From: Bog-473 sp963817735
GTDB taxonomy: Bacteria; Actinomycetota; Acidimicrobiia; Acidimicrobiales; RAAP-2
Direction: 5' to 3'
Assembly (NCBI GenBank): GCA_963817735.1
Contig: CAWFPP010000009.1
Coordinates: forward strand, 186,001 to 250,000
Length of the DNA: 64,000 bases
Position numbers and translations under genes: made by a program. The notes under the pieces were generated by a model, which was not told where the DNA came from, did no database searches, and saw only the letters and a program-made list of their open reading frames with translations. Below, in pieces: positions 34,401 through 42,919 of this stretch (positions are counted from its first letter, which is position 1; every line of letters begins with the position of its first letter).

Positions 34401-35778
34401 CGTCGCACAGGCCCTCGACCTCGGCGCGCCGCAGCGCATCCACATCGTCGGCATCGGCGGGGCCGGCATGAGCGCTATCGCACTCGTGCTGCGCGCCATG
34501 GGTCACCACGTCTCGGGCTCGGACCTGAAGGACTCGCCGGTGGCCGAGCGGTTGCGCTCCCGCGGCATCGCGGTCGCGGTCGGGCACAGCCCGGAGAACG
34601 TGGCGGGCGCCGATGCGGTGACCTACTCGCCGGCCGTCCAGCCGGAGAACGTCGAGCTTTCCGAGGCACACGCCCGGGGCATCCGCGTGGTGCCCCGATC
34701 CGAGATGCTGGCCGCCATCTGCGCCACCCGCCGCTGCCTGGCCGTTTCGGGCACCCACGGGAAGACGACGACCGCATCCATGTTGTCGCTCATCCTCGTG
34801 GAGGCGGGCCTGCGGCCGTCCTTCGTCATCGGCGCGGATGTCAACGAGATCGGGACCAACGCCGTGTGGGACACGGGGGAGTGGCTCGTCGTCGAGGCGG
34901 ACGAGAGCTACGGCACCTTCCAGGCGATCGCGCCGGACCTGGCCGTGCTCACGAACGTCGAGCCGGACCACCTCGATTTCTACGGGACGTTCGACGTGTT
35001 GCGCGCCGCCTTCGCCGACTTCGTGGCGGGCGCACGGGAGGGCGCGGTCGTGTGTGCCGACGATCCCGAGGCGGCGGCCATCGGCCGCGAGCACGGTGCC
35101 ACCACCGTCGGCGTCGACCCCGACGCGACCTATGTGATGGAGCACCTCGACCTGCAGCGCAGCTCGGTGTCGTTCACTCTGCGCGGGTCCGACGGCGAGA
35201 TGGGTCCCGTGGCGATCGGCGTGCCGGGCCTGCACAACGCCAGGAACGGGGCGATCGCCGTCGTGGCGGCCCTCCGGGCGGGGGCGCCCTTCGCGGCGGC
35301 GCAGGCCGCGTTGGCCCGTTTCGCCGGGGTTACCCGGCGTTTCGAATTCCGCGGTGAGGCCGCCGGGGTGACCTTCGTGGACGACTACGCCCACCTCCCA
35401 GCGGAAGTGCGAGCCGCCCTGGCCACAGCGCGGACCGGCGGGTGGGCCCGCGTCGTGGCCGTGTTCCAGCCGCACCGCTTCTCGCGCACCGCCGCCCTGG
35501 CGTCCGAGTTCGGGACCGCCTTCGCCGACGCCGACGTGCTGGTCGTGACCGATATCTACAGCGCCGGGGAGCGACCCGTTCCGGGCGTGTCGGGCCGCCT
35601 GGTGGCCGACGCCGTGAGGGACCAGGACCAGCGCTTGCCGCTCACCTATGCGGCCGGCTGGGAGGAGCTTCGGCAGGCGGTCGCGGCCGAGCTGCGTCCC
35701 GGCGACCTCTGCCTGACGCTGGGTGCGGGCGACCTGACCACGCTGCCCGACCAGCTGCTCGAGTCGCCCCAGTGGTGA
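34390..35778 (+). CDS. murC: UDP-N-acetylmuramate-L-alanine ligase
   Basis: MurC attaches the first amino acid of the stem peptide. The 462-residue product starts at ATG 34390 inside the murG 3' end. It has 'IHIVGIGGAGMSAIALVL' (UDP-binding), 'VSGTHGKTTTASML' (ATP loop), 'VVEADESYGTF', 'TNVEPDHLDFYGT', 'GVTRRFEFRG', 'DDYAHLPAEV' and 'VFQPHRFSRT'. The usual DDYAHHP is DDYAHLP here. The stop overlaps murB (GTGA). Confidence 0.95.
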   Translation: MPADVAQALDLGAPQRIHIVGIGGAGMSAIALVLRAMGHHVSGSDLKDSPVAERLRSRGIAVAVGHSPENVAGADAVTYSPAVQPENVELSEAHARGIRVVPRSEMLAAICATRRCLAVSGTHGKTTTASMLSLILVEAGLRPSFVIGADVNEIGTNAVWDTGEWLVVEADESYGTFQAIAPDLAVLTNVEPDHLDFYGTFDVLRAAFADFVAGAREGAVVCADDPEAAAIGREHGATTVGVDPDATYVMEHLDLQRSSVSFTLRGSDGEMGPVAIGVPGLHNARNGAIAVVAALRAGAPFAAAQAALARFAGVTRRFEFRGEAAGVTFVDDYAHLPAEVRAALATARTGGWARVVAVFQPHRFSRTAALASEFGTAFADADVLVVTDIYSAGERPVPGVSGRLVADAVRDQDQRLPLTYAAGWEELRQAVAAELRPGDLCLTLGAGDLTTLPDQLLESPQW

Positions 35779-36827
35779 CGGCGGACGGCGGACTGCGCGC
35801 CCTGGCCGGCGCATTGGGCGAACGGGCCACGCTGGACGTGCCGCTGGGGCCGCTGACCACCTACGGCGTGGGTGGCGCGGCGGCGCTCTATGTCGAGGTG
35901 GAGGGACCCGGGGACCTCGCCGCAGTGCGGAAGGCGTTGGCGCGGCACAGCGCGGCAGTGGCCCCGGACCCGGCCCCTCCCGTGTTCGTCCTCGGGCGCG
36001 GCTCCAACCTTCTGGTGGCCGACGAGGGGTTCGACGGCGTCGTGTTGCATCTCGGTGCGGGGTTCGCCGGCATCGAGCTGCCGGCGCCGCTGCAGCTCCC
36101 ACCGCCGGCCGATGATGCGGCGCCGGGGCGTGGAACCCACGTCGTACGGAGTGGGGCGGCCGTCGCGCTGCCGGTGCTGGCCCGCCGCGTGGCCGATGCC
36201 GGCTGGAGCGGGCTGTCCTGGGCCGTGGGCGTGCCCGGTTCGGTCGGCGGCGCCGTGCGCATGAACGCCGGCGGCCACGGCTCTGACATGGCGTCGTGCC
36301 TCGTCCGCTACAGCTGGGTCGACCTCTGCAGCGAGGCCGGGGGCACCGACGACGTCACGGGTCTCGCCTACGGTTATCGCTCCTCTTCTGTCGCCGCGTC
36401 CCACGTGGTGGTGGCGGCGGAGCTCGCAGTGCGGCCGGGATCGGTCGAGGAGGAGCAGGCGACGGTGCGTGCCATCGTCAAGTGGCGTCGGGAGCACCAG
36501 CCGGGCGGCGCCAACGCCGGGTCGGTCTTCGCCAACCCCGAGGGCGACTCGGCCGGAAGGCTCATTGAGGCGGCCGGGCTGAAGGGCCTGCGGGTGGGCA
36601 CGGCGCACGTCTCCGAGAAGCACGCCAACTTCATTCAGGCGGACAAGGGCGGCCGCGCCGATGACGTGCTCGCCCTCATGACGCACGTGCGCGCCGTCGT
36701 GGCGGAGCAGACCGGGGTGGTGTTGCGGGCCGAGGTCCGCCTCCTCGGCTTCGGCAGCGGGGAAAATGGTGCGGTGGACGGGAACGGCGGCACAGCGCGC
36801 GCGCAACGGGACGAGGCTTCGCCGTGA
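35775..36827 (+). CDS. murB: UDP-N-acetylenolpyruvoylglucosamine reductase
   Basis: MurB reduces enolpyruvyl-UDP-GlcNAc with NADPH and FAD to give UDP-MurNAc. The 350-residue product has 'PLTTYGVGGAAALY', the FAD motif 'VLGRGSNLLVADEGFDG', 'SWAVGVPGSVGGAVRMNAGG', the catalytic serine region 'NAGSVFANPEGDSAG' and 'VSEKHANFI'. A 25-residue insertion rich in Pro/Ala follows the FAD loop. The GTG at 35775 overlaps the murC stop; GTG 35772 is adjacent. Confidence 0.94.
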   Translation: MTADGGLRALAGALGERATLDVPLGPLTTYGVGGAAALYVEVEGPGDLAAVRKALARHSAAVAPDPAPPVFVLGRGSNLLVADEGFDGVVLHLGAGFAGIELPAPLQLPPPADDAAPGRGTHVVRSGAAVALPVLARRVADAGWSGLSWAVGVPGSVGGAVRMNAGGHGSDMASCLVRYSWVDLCSEAGGTDDVTGLAYGYRSSSVAASHVVVAAELAVRPGSVEEEQATVRAIVKWRREHQPGGANAGSVFANPEGDSAGRLIEAAGLKGLRVGTAHVSEKHANFIQADKGGRADDVLALMTHVRAVVAEQTGVVLRAEVRLLGFGSGENGAVDGNGGTARAQRDEASP

Positions 36828-37636
36828 CGCGTGACGCGACGGCGGCGGGGAAGGGTGCGTCGGGCGGCAAGGGCCGAGTGCGCCGCATGGATCCGCGCAT
36901 CAGGGCCCGGCGCACGGCGGTCATCAAAGAGCAGGGCCGGCGCCGCCTGGTCATTGCCGGCGGTGTGCTCGGCGTGGCCTCCTTGGTCGTGGGCGGGTGG
37001 TTCCTCGTCCACACACAGCTCTTTTCCGCCCGTTCGTTGACAGTGACGGGCAACGTGCACGAGACCGCGTCCGAAGTGGTGGCCCAGGCGGGGCTGGCCG
37101 GTCACCCCCCTCTCCTCGACGTGAACGCCGGCGCCGCGGCGGCTCGCCTCGAAGAGCTGCCGTGGGTGCGCACCGCCGCGGTCCACGTGTCGTGGCCCGA
37201 TGGCGTGCACATCGCCATCACCGAAGAGACGGCGCGGTTCACCGTCGAAACGCCCACGGGCAAGTGGGAGTCGCTCGGCAGCGACGGCCGGGTGCTGGGA
37301 GAGTCGGCCGCCCGCCCGCCCGGTCTGTTGCTCCTGGCCGTGCCGGAGCCGCCCGGGCAACCCGGCACCGTGCTCTCCACCAAGGACGCACCCGGGATCC
37401 GGGTCGCCTCCACGCTGCCGGCCTCTTTCGTGGGGCAGGTGACCGCCGTGACCGTCGAGGCCGCCGGTTGGGTCCAGTTGGCCCTGACCACGCCCGTCGT
37501 GGTCGACATCGGCACCACGACCGAGCTCACCGCCAAGTACGAGGACGTCTCTTCGATTCTGGCCGGGGCCACCCTCCACAATGGGGATGTCATCGACGTC
37601 AGCGTCCCCGATGCGCCGACCGTGACCGCAGGGTGA
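36824..37636 (+). CDS. ftsQ: Divisome protein FtsQ (POTRA domain)
   Basis: FtsQ recruits FtsL/FtsB and the septal synthases. The 270-residue bitopic protein has a basic cytoplasmic region (about 1-44), one helix (about 45-62) and a POTRA domain whose start reads 'SARSLTVTGNVHETASEVV', then 'LEELPWVRTAAVHVSWPDGV', the FtsQ/DivIB core. Its GTG overlaps the murB stop. A 180-base gap with its own promoter follows before ftsZ. Confidence 0.9.
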   Translation: MTRDATAAGKGASGGKGRVRRMDPRIRARRTAVIKEQGRRRLVIAGGVLGVASLVVGGWFLVHTQLFSARSLTVTGNVHETASEVVAQAGLAGHPPLLDVNAGAAAARLEELPWVRTAAVHVSWPDGVHIAITEETARFTVETPTGKWESLGSDGRVLGESAARPPGLLLLAVPEPPGQPGTVLSTKDAPGIRVASTLPASFVGQVTAVTVEAAGWVQLALTTPVVVDIGTTTELTAKYEDVSSILAGATLHNGDVIDVSVPDAPTVTAG

Positions 37637-37646
37637 CCTAGGATGC

Positions 37647-37682
37647 TTGACCAGCCTGAACACCCACCCGTATGGTGGGTGT
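37647..37682 (+). promoter_or_regulatory. ftsZ promoter candidate with palindrome over the -10
   Basis: TTGACC at 37647-37652 and TATGGT at 37671-37676, 18 bases apart, resemble a housekeeping promoter. A perfect 9-bp inverted repeat, ACACCCACC (37660-37668) and GGTGGGTGT (37674-37682) with a 5-base loop, lies over the spacer and -10. It could be an operator or an RNA hairpin at the 5' end; no T run follows. Confidence 0.5.
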
Positions 37683-37816
37683 ACGTTCCCGCATTGTGAA
37701 CATCAACCTTCCCCAGAGGTTCAGGGATGGGTCGCTGGTCGCAGTCCGCGGGCGACGTCTGGCGGAGACCACCAGCGAGTGACCGGTCGGCGATCGACCC
37801 GAGGACGAGGGAGTTC

Positions 37817-38926
37817 ATGACGACCGTGCCTTCCCAGGGCAACTACCTGGCAGTGATCAAGGTCGTCGGGGTCGGAGGCGGCGGCGTCAACGCAGTGAAC
37901 CGAATGATCGACTCGGGTCTTCGCAACGTCGAGTTCATCGCGGCCAACACCGACGCCCAGGCGCTGCTGATGAGCGACGCCGACCTGAAACTCGACATCG
38001 GGCGCCAGCTGACCCGGGGCCTGGGCGCCGGCAGCGACCCCGAGGTGGGGCGCCTGGCAGCCGAGGAGCACCGGATCGAGATCGAGGAAGCCCTGCAGGG
38101 CGCGGACATGGTCTTCATCACCGCCGGCATGGGCGGGGGCACGGGGACGGGCGGTGCCCCGGTCGTCGCCGAGATCGCCAAGAGCCTCGGCGCGTTGACC
38201 ATCGGCGTGGTGACCCGGCCCTTCACGTTCGAGGGCCGACGTCGGGCCATGCAGGCGGAGAAGGGGATACAGATCGTCAAGGAGAAGGTCGACACACTGA
38301 TCGTCATCCCCAACGACCGGCTCCTCACCGTGTCGAACGACAAGACCAGCATGGTGAACGCGTTCAAGACGGTCGACGAGGTCCTCCTGCAGGGCGTGCG
38401 GGGCATCACCGACCTCATCACGGTGCCCGGTCTCATCAACACCGACTTCGCCGACGTGAAGATGGTCATGACGAACGCCGGCACGGCCATCATGGGCATC
38501 GGCTCCTCCATTGGCGAAGGGCGAGCCGCCAACGCGGCGCGGGCCGCCATCACGTCGCCGCTGCTCGAGGCTTCCATCGAGGGGGCCCGGGGCATGGTGC
38601 TGAACATCGCCGGAGGTTCTGATCTCGGCCTCTTCGAGGTCAACGAGGCGGCCGAGATCATCCACGGCGTGGCCCATCCCGACGCCAACATCATCTTCGG
38701 TGCCGTGATCGACGACAGCATGGGTGACGAGGTCCGCGTGACGGTGATCGCGGCGGGGTTCGAGCGCTGGGAGGAGGGCACCGGGCACACGTCGAAGGCC
38801 GGGGACCTGGCCTCGACGATCTTCTCGACGCCTGAGCCGGTCGACATTTTCGCCGACGCCACCGGGTCGGACGAGGAGCTCGACCTGGGAGACGACGATT
38901 TCGACGTCCCCTCCTTCCTCCGCTAG
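37817..38926 (+). CDS. ftsZ: Cell-division tubulin FtsZ
   Basis: The GTPase that forms the division ring. The 369-residue product starts at ATG 37817, with GAGGGAG 5 bases upstream. It has 'IKVVGVGGGGVNAVNRMI', the tubulin signature 'GMGGGTGTGGAPVVAEI', 'VTRPFTFEGRRR', 'IPNDRLL' and 'NTDFADVKMVM'. The linker is short and acidic, and the C-terminal peptide 'DFDVPSFLR' is the SepF-binding tail typical of actinobacteria. No ftsA lies nearby, consistent with SepF as membrane anchor. Confidence 0.97.
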   Translation: MTTVPSQGNYLAVIKVVGVGGGGVNAVNRMIDSGLRNVEFIAANTDAQALLMSDADLKLDIGRQLTRGLGAGSDPEVGRLAAEEHRIEIEEALQGADMVFITAGMGGGTGTGGAPVVAEIAKSLGALTIGVVTRPFTFEGRRRAMQAEKGIQIVKEKVDTLIVIPNDRLLTVSNDKTSMVNAFKTVDEVLLQGVRGITDLITVPGLINTDFADVKMVMTNAGTAIMGIGSSIGEGRAANAARAAITSPLLEASIEGARGMVLNIAGGSDLGLFEVNEAAEIIHGVAHPDANIIFGAVIDDSMGDEVRVTVIAAGFERWEEGTGHTSKAGDLASTIFSTPEPVDIFADATGSDEELDLGDDDFDVPSFLR

Positions 38927-38945
38927 CGACGACGTCGCGCGGAGG

Positions 38946-39578
38946 TTGCGTGCGGTCCGCCAGCGCATCGAGCGTGCCGGCGGCGATCCCTCCCGGGTGC
39001 GGGTGATCGGCGTCACCAAGGGATTCGGCCCCGAGGTGGTCCGGGCGGCGCGGGAGGCGGGGCTGACGGACCTGGGAGAGAACTATGCGGCCGAGCTGAC
39101 CGCGAAAGCGGCCGCGGAGGGTGACGACGCTGACGTGATCTGGCACTTTCTCGGCGCGGTGCAACGGAACAAGGTGGCGGAGCTCGCCCCGCTGGTGGGG
39201 CTATGGCAGAGCGTCGCCCGCGAGGCCGAGGGCGTGCGGATCGCCCGCTTCGCACCCGGGGCGCGCGTCCTGGTGCAGGTCGAGACGACGGGACTGCCCG
39301 GCCGCAACGGATGTCCCCCCGACGCGGCCGGGGAGCTCGTGGCCCGGCTGGACGACCTCGGGCTCGAGGTGCAGGGGCTCATGACCGTCGCCGCGCCGGG
39401 TGCGGGCCCGGCCAAGGAGTCCTTCGAGACACTCGGGCGCCTGGCCGACCGCCTGGGGCTGCTGGAACGGTCGATGGGCATGAGTGACGACCTCGAGGCC
39501 GCCGTGGCCGCCGGATCGACGATGGTGCGCATCGGGCGGGCCCTCTTCGGGGATCGCCCGCCGGCGACCGCAGCGTGA
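38946..39578 (+). CDS. YggS-family pyridoxal-phosphate homeostasis protein
   Basis: A PLP-binding, TIM-barrel protein that buffers PLP; it lies after ftsZ as in many actinobacteria. Motifs are 'VIGVTKGFGPEVV' (PLP lysine), 'DLGENYAAEL', 'WHFLGAVQRNKV' and 'SMGMSDDLEAAVAAGSTMVR'. The start is odd: the only in-frame start codon is a TTG (38946) that abuts GGAGG with no spacer. The frame remains open upstream into the ftsZ 3' end with family-like residues ('DDVARRLRAVRQRIER'), so the annotated N-terminus is probably about 10 residues short or the sequence has a local error. Confidence 0.85.
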   Translation: MRAVRQRIERAGGDPSRVRVIGVTKGFGPEVVRAAREAGLTDLGENYAAELTAKAAAEGDDADVIWHFLGAVQRNKVAELAPLVGLWQSVAREAEGVRIARFAPGARVLVQVETTGLPGRNGCPPDAAGELVARLDDLGLEVQGLMTVAAPGAGPAKESFETLGRLADRLGLLERSMGMSDDLEAAVAAGSTMVRIGRALFGDRPPATAA

Positions 39579-39722
39579 GGCGGAGGGTGATGGGCAACCT
39601 CTGGTTCAGGCCGAGGTGAGGCTGAGCAGGAGCGTGACCTCGGCGGAAGCCGGGCCCCGGGGCCGGACGAACCTGCCTGGGTTGCCGAGCAGGCACTACG
39701 CTGTCCGAGGACAGGAGAAGGC

Positions 39723-40315
39723 ATGTCACCCTCGTTCATGAAGAAGACCATGGTGTATCTCGGCCTGCTCGACGACGAGTACGACGAGTACGACGACTTG
39801 GAGGACCGCGCCCCCGCGGGTTCTCGGCCGCGAACAGGGTCGAGCCCCGGGCCCAGGACCAGGACCAGGCCGAGGAGTTCAGCGGCGGCATGAGCAGGGT
39901 CCGCACCATTCCGCGTGAGTCGGCCCAGCCGAGCCAGCAGCCAAGGTCAGCGCCCAGCAACGTGGCGCCCAGACCCTCTGCCGTGCGTGCCGTACCGGTC
40001 GATCCGACCATGAACCCGACCGGGCCGGCGCCCGCTCCCGCGGGACGGGTGCATGTCGTCGCTCCCTCACGGTTCGGCGATGCCAAGGAGATCGCCGACC
40101 GCCTGAAGGACAGCCGGCCGGTGATCGTCAACCTCCAAATGGCCGATCGCGACCTGCAGCGGCGGATGATCGACTTCTGCAGCGGGGTCACGTACGCCCT
40201 GAGCGGCGAGATGGAAAAGGTGGCGGACCAGGTCTTCCTTCTGGCACCGACCAATGTGAAGGTCTCCGACGAGGAACGGCAGCGATTGGTTGAGCGCGGC
40301 TTTGGCCGCGACTGA
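39723..40315 (+). CDS. sepF: Cell-division protein SepF, interrupted by an apparent -1 frameshift
   Basis: SepF anchors and bundles FtsZ and is essential in actinobacteria without FtsA. The N-terminal part (ATG 39723) reads 'MKKTMVYLGLLDDEYDEYDD' and runs to a stop at 39891-39893. The conserved part ('MSRVRTIPRES' to 'VADQVFLLAPTNVKVSDEER', 39890-40315) lies in the -1 frame. Adding one C to the run at 39811-39815 would join them into a 197-residue protein with an acidic Gln/Asp linker typical of SepF. Either the assembly lacks a base or the ribosome slips; a true pseudogene is unlikely in this position. Confidence 0.85.
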
Positions 40316-40336
40316 ACGCACTACCCTCGGAGGCTG

Positions 40337-40594
40337 ATGAGCATCTTTCATCTCCTTGCGTGGTTGATCGAGGCCTACATCTGGCTCGTCATGTTTCCCT
40401 ACGCCATCCTGAGCTGGTTCCGGGTTCAGCCGGGGACCACGTTGGCCCGGGTCCAGTACTTCCTCTACCAGGCGACCGAGCCGGTGCTGCGTCCGGTGCG
40501 TCGGATCATCAAGCCGATGGGTGGGCTCGACTTCTCGTTCCTCATCGTGATCCTGGTTGCGGAATTTGTCCTGATTCCCGTGCTCCTGCACTGA
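40337..40594 (+). CDS. YggT-family small membrane protein
   Basis: An 85-residue protein with two hydrophobic helices (about 6-26 and 65-84) joined by 'QATEPVLRPVRRIIKPMGGL', the family core. YggT proteins lie between sepF and divIVA in many Gram-positive dcw clusters and are linked to division or osmotic response, with no defined reaction. The ATG is 21 bases after the sepF stop. Confidence 0.9.
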   Translation: MSIFHLLAWLIEAYIWLVMFPYAILSWFRVQPGTTLARVQYFLYQATEPVLRPVRRIIKPMGGLDFSFLIVILVAEFVLIPVLLH

Positions 40595-40643
40595 TTCCGC
40601 CATACCCGAAGTGGCACGGGGGGGAGGGTTACACTTGGGCCCC

Positions 40644-41420
40644 ATGGACAATTCTCAGGCTCCCTCATCCATCCTCGACACGCTCCGCACGGTGGAATTC
40701 CGCCTCGGGCTGAAGGGCTACAACGTCGATGAGGTCGATGAGTACCTGGACAAGGCGGCCCAGGAGGCCGAGGGGCTCCAGGACCACGTCCGGCAGCTGA
40801 ACGAGCGGCTGCGCCAGGCCAGCGAGCGCATCGCACAGCTCGAGCGGGAGAAGCGCGCCGCACCGGTGGTGGCGGACAGCGAAGAAGGAGTCGCCGCGGC
40901 GGCGGCTGCGGCGGCAGCGACCGCCGAGGCAAACGCCCTGTCCGACGAGACGCTGCAGCGCACGCTCCTGCTGGCACAGAAGTTCGTTGACCAGACCAAG
41001 CGGGAGAGTGAGGCGGAGGCCGCGACCGTGATCGCCCAGGCGGAGGAGACGGCGCGGGCCGCCATCGCCGCCGCCGAGGCGACGTCGGCACAGTTGCAGG
41101 CCGAGACCCACCAGAAGTTGCGCGAGGAGGTCACCCGACTGGAGGCCACGCGGACCGAGCTGGCCACCGACGTCGAGAGCATGGCCCGCCACCTCGAGTC
41201 GGAGCGCAACCGCCTTCGCGGCGCCCTCTCGGAGATCCTCCGGTGGGTGGACGAGAACGTGCAGCCGGCGAACTCGCTCATGGGCGTGAAGCCGAAGGTG
41301 GCTCCGGCCTCAGCGCCGCACGACCAGGACGCCCAGCAGAGGCTGTCCGAGGCCGAAGACGGTGCGCCCACGCTGAACCTGCAGAGCGCATCGGTCTCGG
41401 GAGCGCCCCGCCCACTCTGA
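40644..41420 (+). CDS. DivIVA/Wag31-like coiled-coil protein
   Basis: A 258-residue protein that marks poles and septa and directs growth in actinobacteria. The N-terminal lipid-binding segment is 'RTVEFRLGLKGYNVDEVDEY' (about 12-31), then two coiled coils (about 32-65 and 100-200) separated by an Ala run. The central 'LQRTLLLAQKFVDQTKRE' is family-typical. The start is not clear: ATG 40644 lacks a close ribosome-binding site, while a TTG at 40635 has GGAGGG at good spacing and would add 3 residues. Confidence 0.88.
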   Translation: MDNSQAPSSILDTLRTVEFRLGLKGYNVDEVDEYLDKAAQEAEGLQDHVRQLNERLRQASERIAQLEREKRAAPVVADSEEGVAAAAAAAAATAEANALSDETLQRTLLLAQKFVDQTKRESEAEAATVIAQAEETARAAIAAAEATSAQLQAETHQKLREEVTRLEATRTELATDVESMARHLESERNRLRGALSEILRWVDENVQPANSLMGVKPKVAPASAPHDQDAQQRLSEAEDGAPTLNLQSASVSGAPRPL

Positions 41421-41546
41421 CCCGCTCCTGAGGGGGCGGCGGGGTTTGTTGCCCCTGTCACTCGCTGTCCGGTATCGTCACCCGCTCCCCGGGCGAGGTC
41501 CTGTCCGGGGAATCCGGCCACCTGACGTGGTCCGAAGGAGGGAACG

Positions 41547-42446
41547 ATGACCCCAGCGAGCAAAGGTGCCCAGGTCAAGCGGGCGCCCGCATCGCGATCG
41601 GCCGCCAAGGCAACCTCTCGGACCGGGAACAAAAAGACCTCGGCCAGGGTTCATGCAACGGCGATAAAACGTCCCGCCCCCAAAAAGAAGGCAGCTCCTG
41701 TTGTGAAGAAGGCAGCCCCTGCGGCGAAGAAGGCCGCACCGTCCGTGAAGAAGTCGGCCGCCGCGTCCAAGAAGACCGCGACCGCGACGACCAAGAAGTC
41801 CGCCACGGCCAAGAAGTCGGCCCCACCGCCGAAGAAGGCGGCTGCCGTCGCCAAGAAGGCCGCGCCGGCGAAGAAGGCCAGCCCGGCTGCCGGCGCCGCC
41901 AAGAGGGTGGCTGACAGGCCGGCCGCCAAGAAGGCCGCGTCGAGCGCCAAGGCCGCGTCGAGATCCAAGTCCGCAGTGGGCAGCGGTTCCGCAGCGGCCG
42001 CTCCGGCCCGCGCGACGTTCTCGCCGAAGCCCAAGCCGCCCCCCCCTGTGCGACCCAAGACAGGTCCCTACGCCAAGGACACCAAGTTTCTCGACGAGGT
42101 GCGCGAGCTGCTGCTGGCCGATCGTGCCATCTATCAGGAACAGGCCACCTCGCTGCGTGCGGAGGCGGACTCGCTCGCACTCGAGCGGGAGCCCGGTGAC
42201 GTCCAGTTCGACGAGGAGTCGGGCGAAGGCGGCACCGTCACGGTCGATCGGGAGCGCAACCTCGCGCTCTCGGGGCAGGCCCTGCTGGCGGTCGAGGAGA
42301 TCGACGATGCGCTGCGACGCATCGACGACAAGACCTACGGGTACTGCGAACGCTGCTACCAGCCGATCCCCAAACCGCGCCTGCGGGCGCTTCCGTATGC
42401 CCGGCTCTGTGTGGCGTGCAAGAGCGGCGGGCTGTCGCGGCGCTAA
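41547..42446 (+). CDS. TraR/DksA zinc-finger protein with a histone-H1-like Lys/Ala-rich N-terminus
   Basis: A 299-residue chimera. Residues about 1-150 consist mostly of Lys-Lys-Ala/Pro repeats like eukaryotic H1 tails and actinobacterial HupB-type extensions. Residues about 175-299 are a DksA/TraR-type domain: a helical hairpin ('FLDEVRELLLADRAIYQEQA'), then the C4 finger 'YGYCERCYQPIP' to 'LCVACKSG' with spacing CX2C-X17-CX2C. DksA-type proteins act on RNA polymerase; the tail probably binds DNA. The stop lies 30 bases inside lspA. Confidence 0.88.
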   Translation: MTPASKGAQVKRAPASRSAAKATSRTGNKKTSARVHATAIKRPAPKKKAAPVVKKAAPAAKKAAPSVKKSAAASKKTATATTKKSATAKKSAPPPKKAAAVAKKAAPAKKASPAAGAAKRVADRPAAKKAASSAKAASRSKSAVGSGSAAAAPARATFSPKPKPPPPVRPKTGPYAKDTKFLDEVRELLLADRAIYQEQATSLRAEADSLALEREPGDVQFDEESGEGGTVTVDRERNLALSGQALLAVEEIDDALRRIDDKTYGYCERCYQPIPKPRLRALPYARLCVACKSGGLSRR

Positions 42447-42919
42447 CCCGCTTCGGCGTTCTGGCCTATGCCATCGCCATCGTCGTGGTGGTGGCAGACC
42501 GGGTGACCACGACGCTCGCCGTGGACCATCTCCACGACGTGCGCCACGTCTGGGGACCCTTCGGCTTGGCGCTGACCTACAACTCAGGCTTCGCCTTCAG
42601 CCTCTTCAGCGGGCGGGCCATCTTCGTGACGGTGATCCTGTGCATCGGCATGGTGGTGGTCGTCTTCGTCGTCGGACAGGTCCGCACGCTGCCACTTGCG
42701 GTGGGGTCCGGGCTCGTCCTCGGGGGTGCCATGGGGAACCTCAGCGAGCGGATCGTCGGCGGCCCCGCGGGACAGGTGCCCGACTTCGTCACGCTCACCC
42801 ACTGGCCGACCTTCAACGTGGCTGATGCCTCCGTGTCCATCGGCGTGATCGTCATCATCATGGCGCTGCTCTTCGGCGGTCGGGCGCCGGCCGAGCAAAA
42901 GGTCGAGAGGGCAGCGTGA
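42416..42919 (+). CDS. lspA: Lipoprotein signal peptidase with a substituted catalytic motif
   Basis: LspA cleaves signal peptides of diacylated lipoproteins. The 167-residue, four-helix protein starts at GTG 42416, inside the preceding gene. 'ALTYNSGFAFSLFSG' and 'FNVADASVSIGV' keep the conserved Asn and the second catalytic Asp. The other catalytic site, normally GNLxDR, reads 'GAMGNLSERIVGG', with Glu in place of Asp. The first motif (DxxTK) is also altered, to 'DRVTTT'. Position before the pseudouridine synthase gene, as in mycobacteria, supports the call. Activity is therefore uncertain. Confidence 0.85.
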   Translation: MQERRAVAALTRFGVLAYAIAIVVVVADRVTTTLAVDHLHDVRHVWGPFGLALTYNSGFAFSLFSGRAIFVTVILCIGMVVVVFVVGQVRTLPLAVGSGLVLGGAMGNLSERIVGGPAGQVPDFVTLTHWPTFNVADASVSIGVIVIIMALLFGGRAPAEQKVERAA

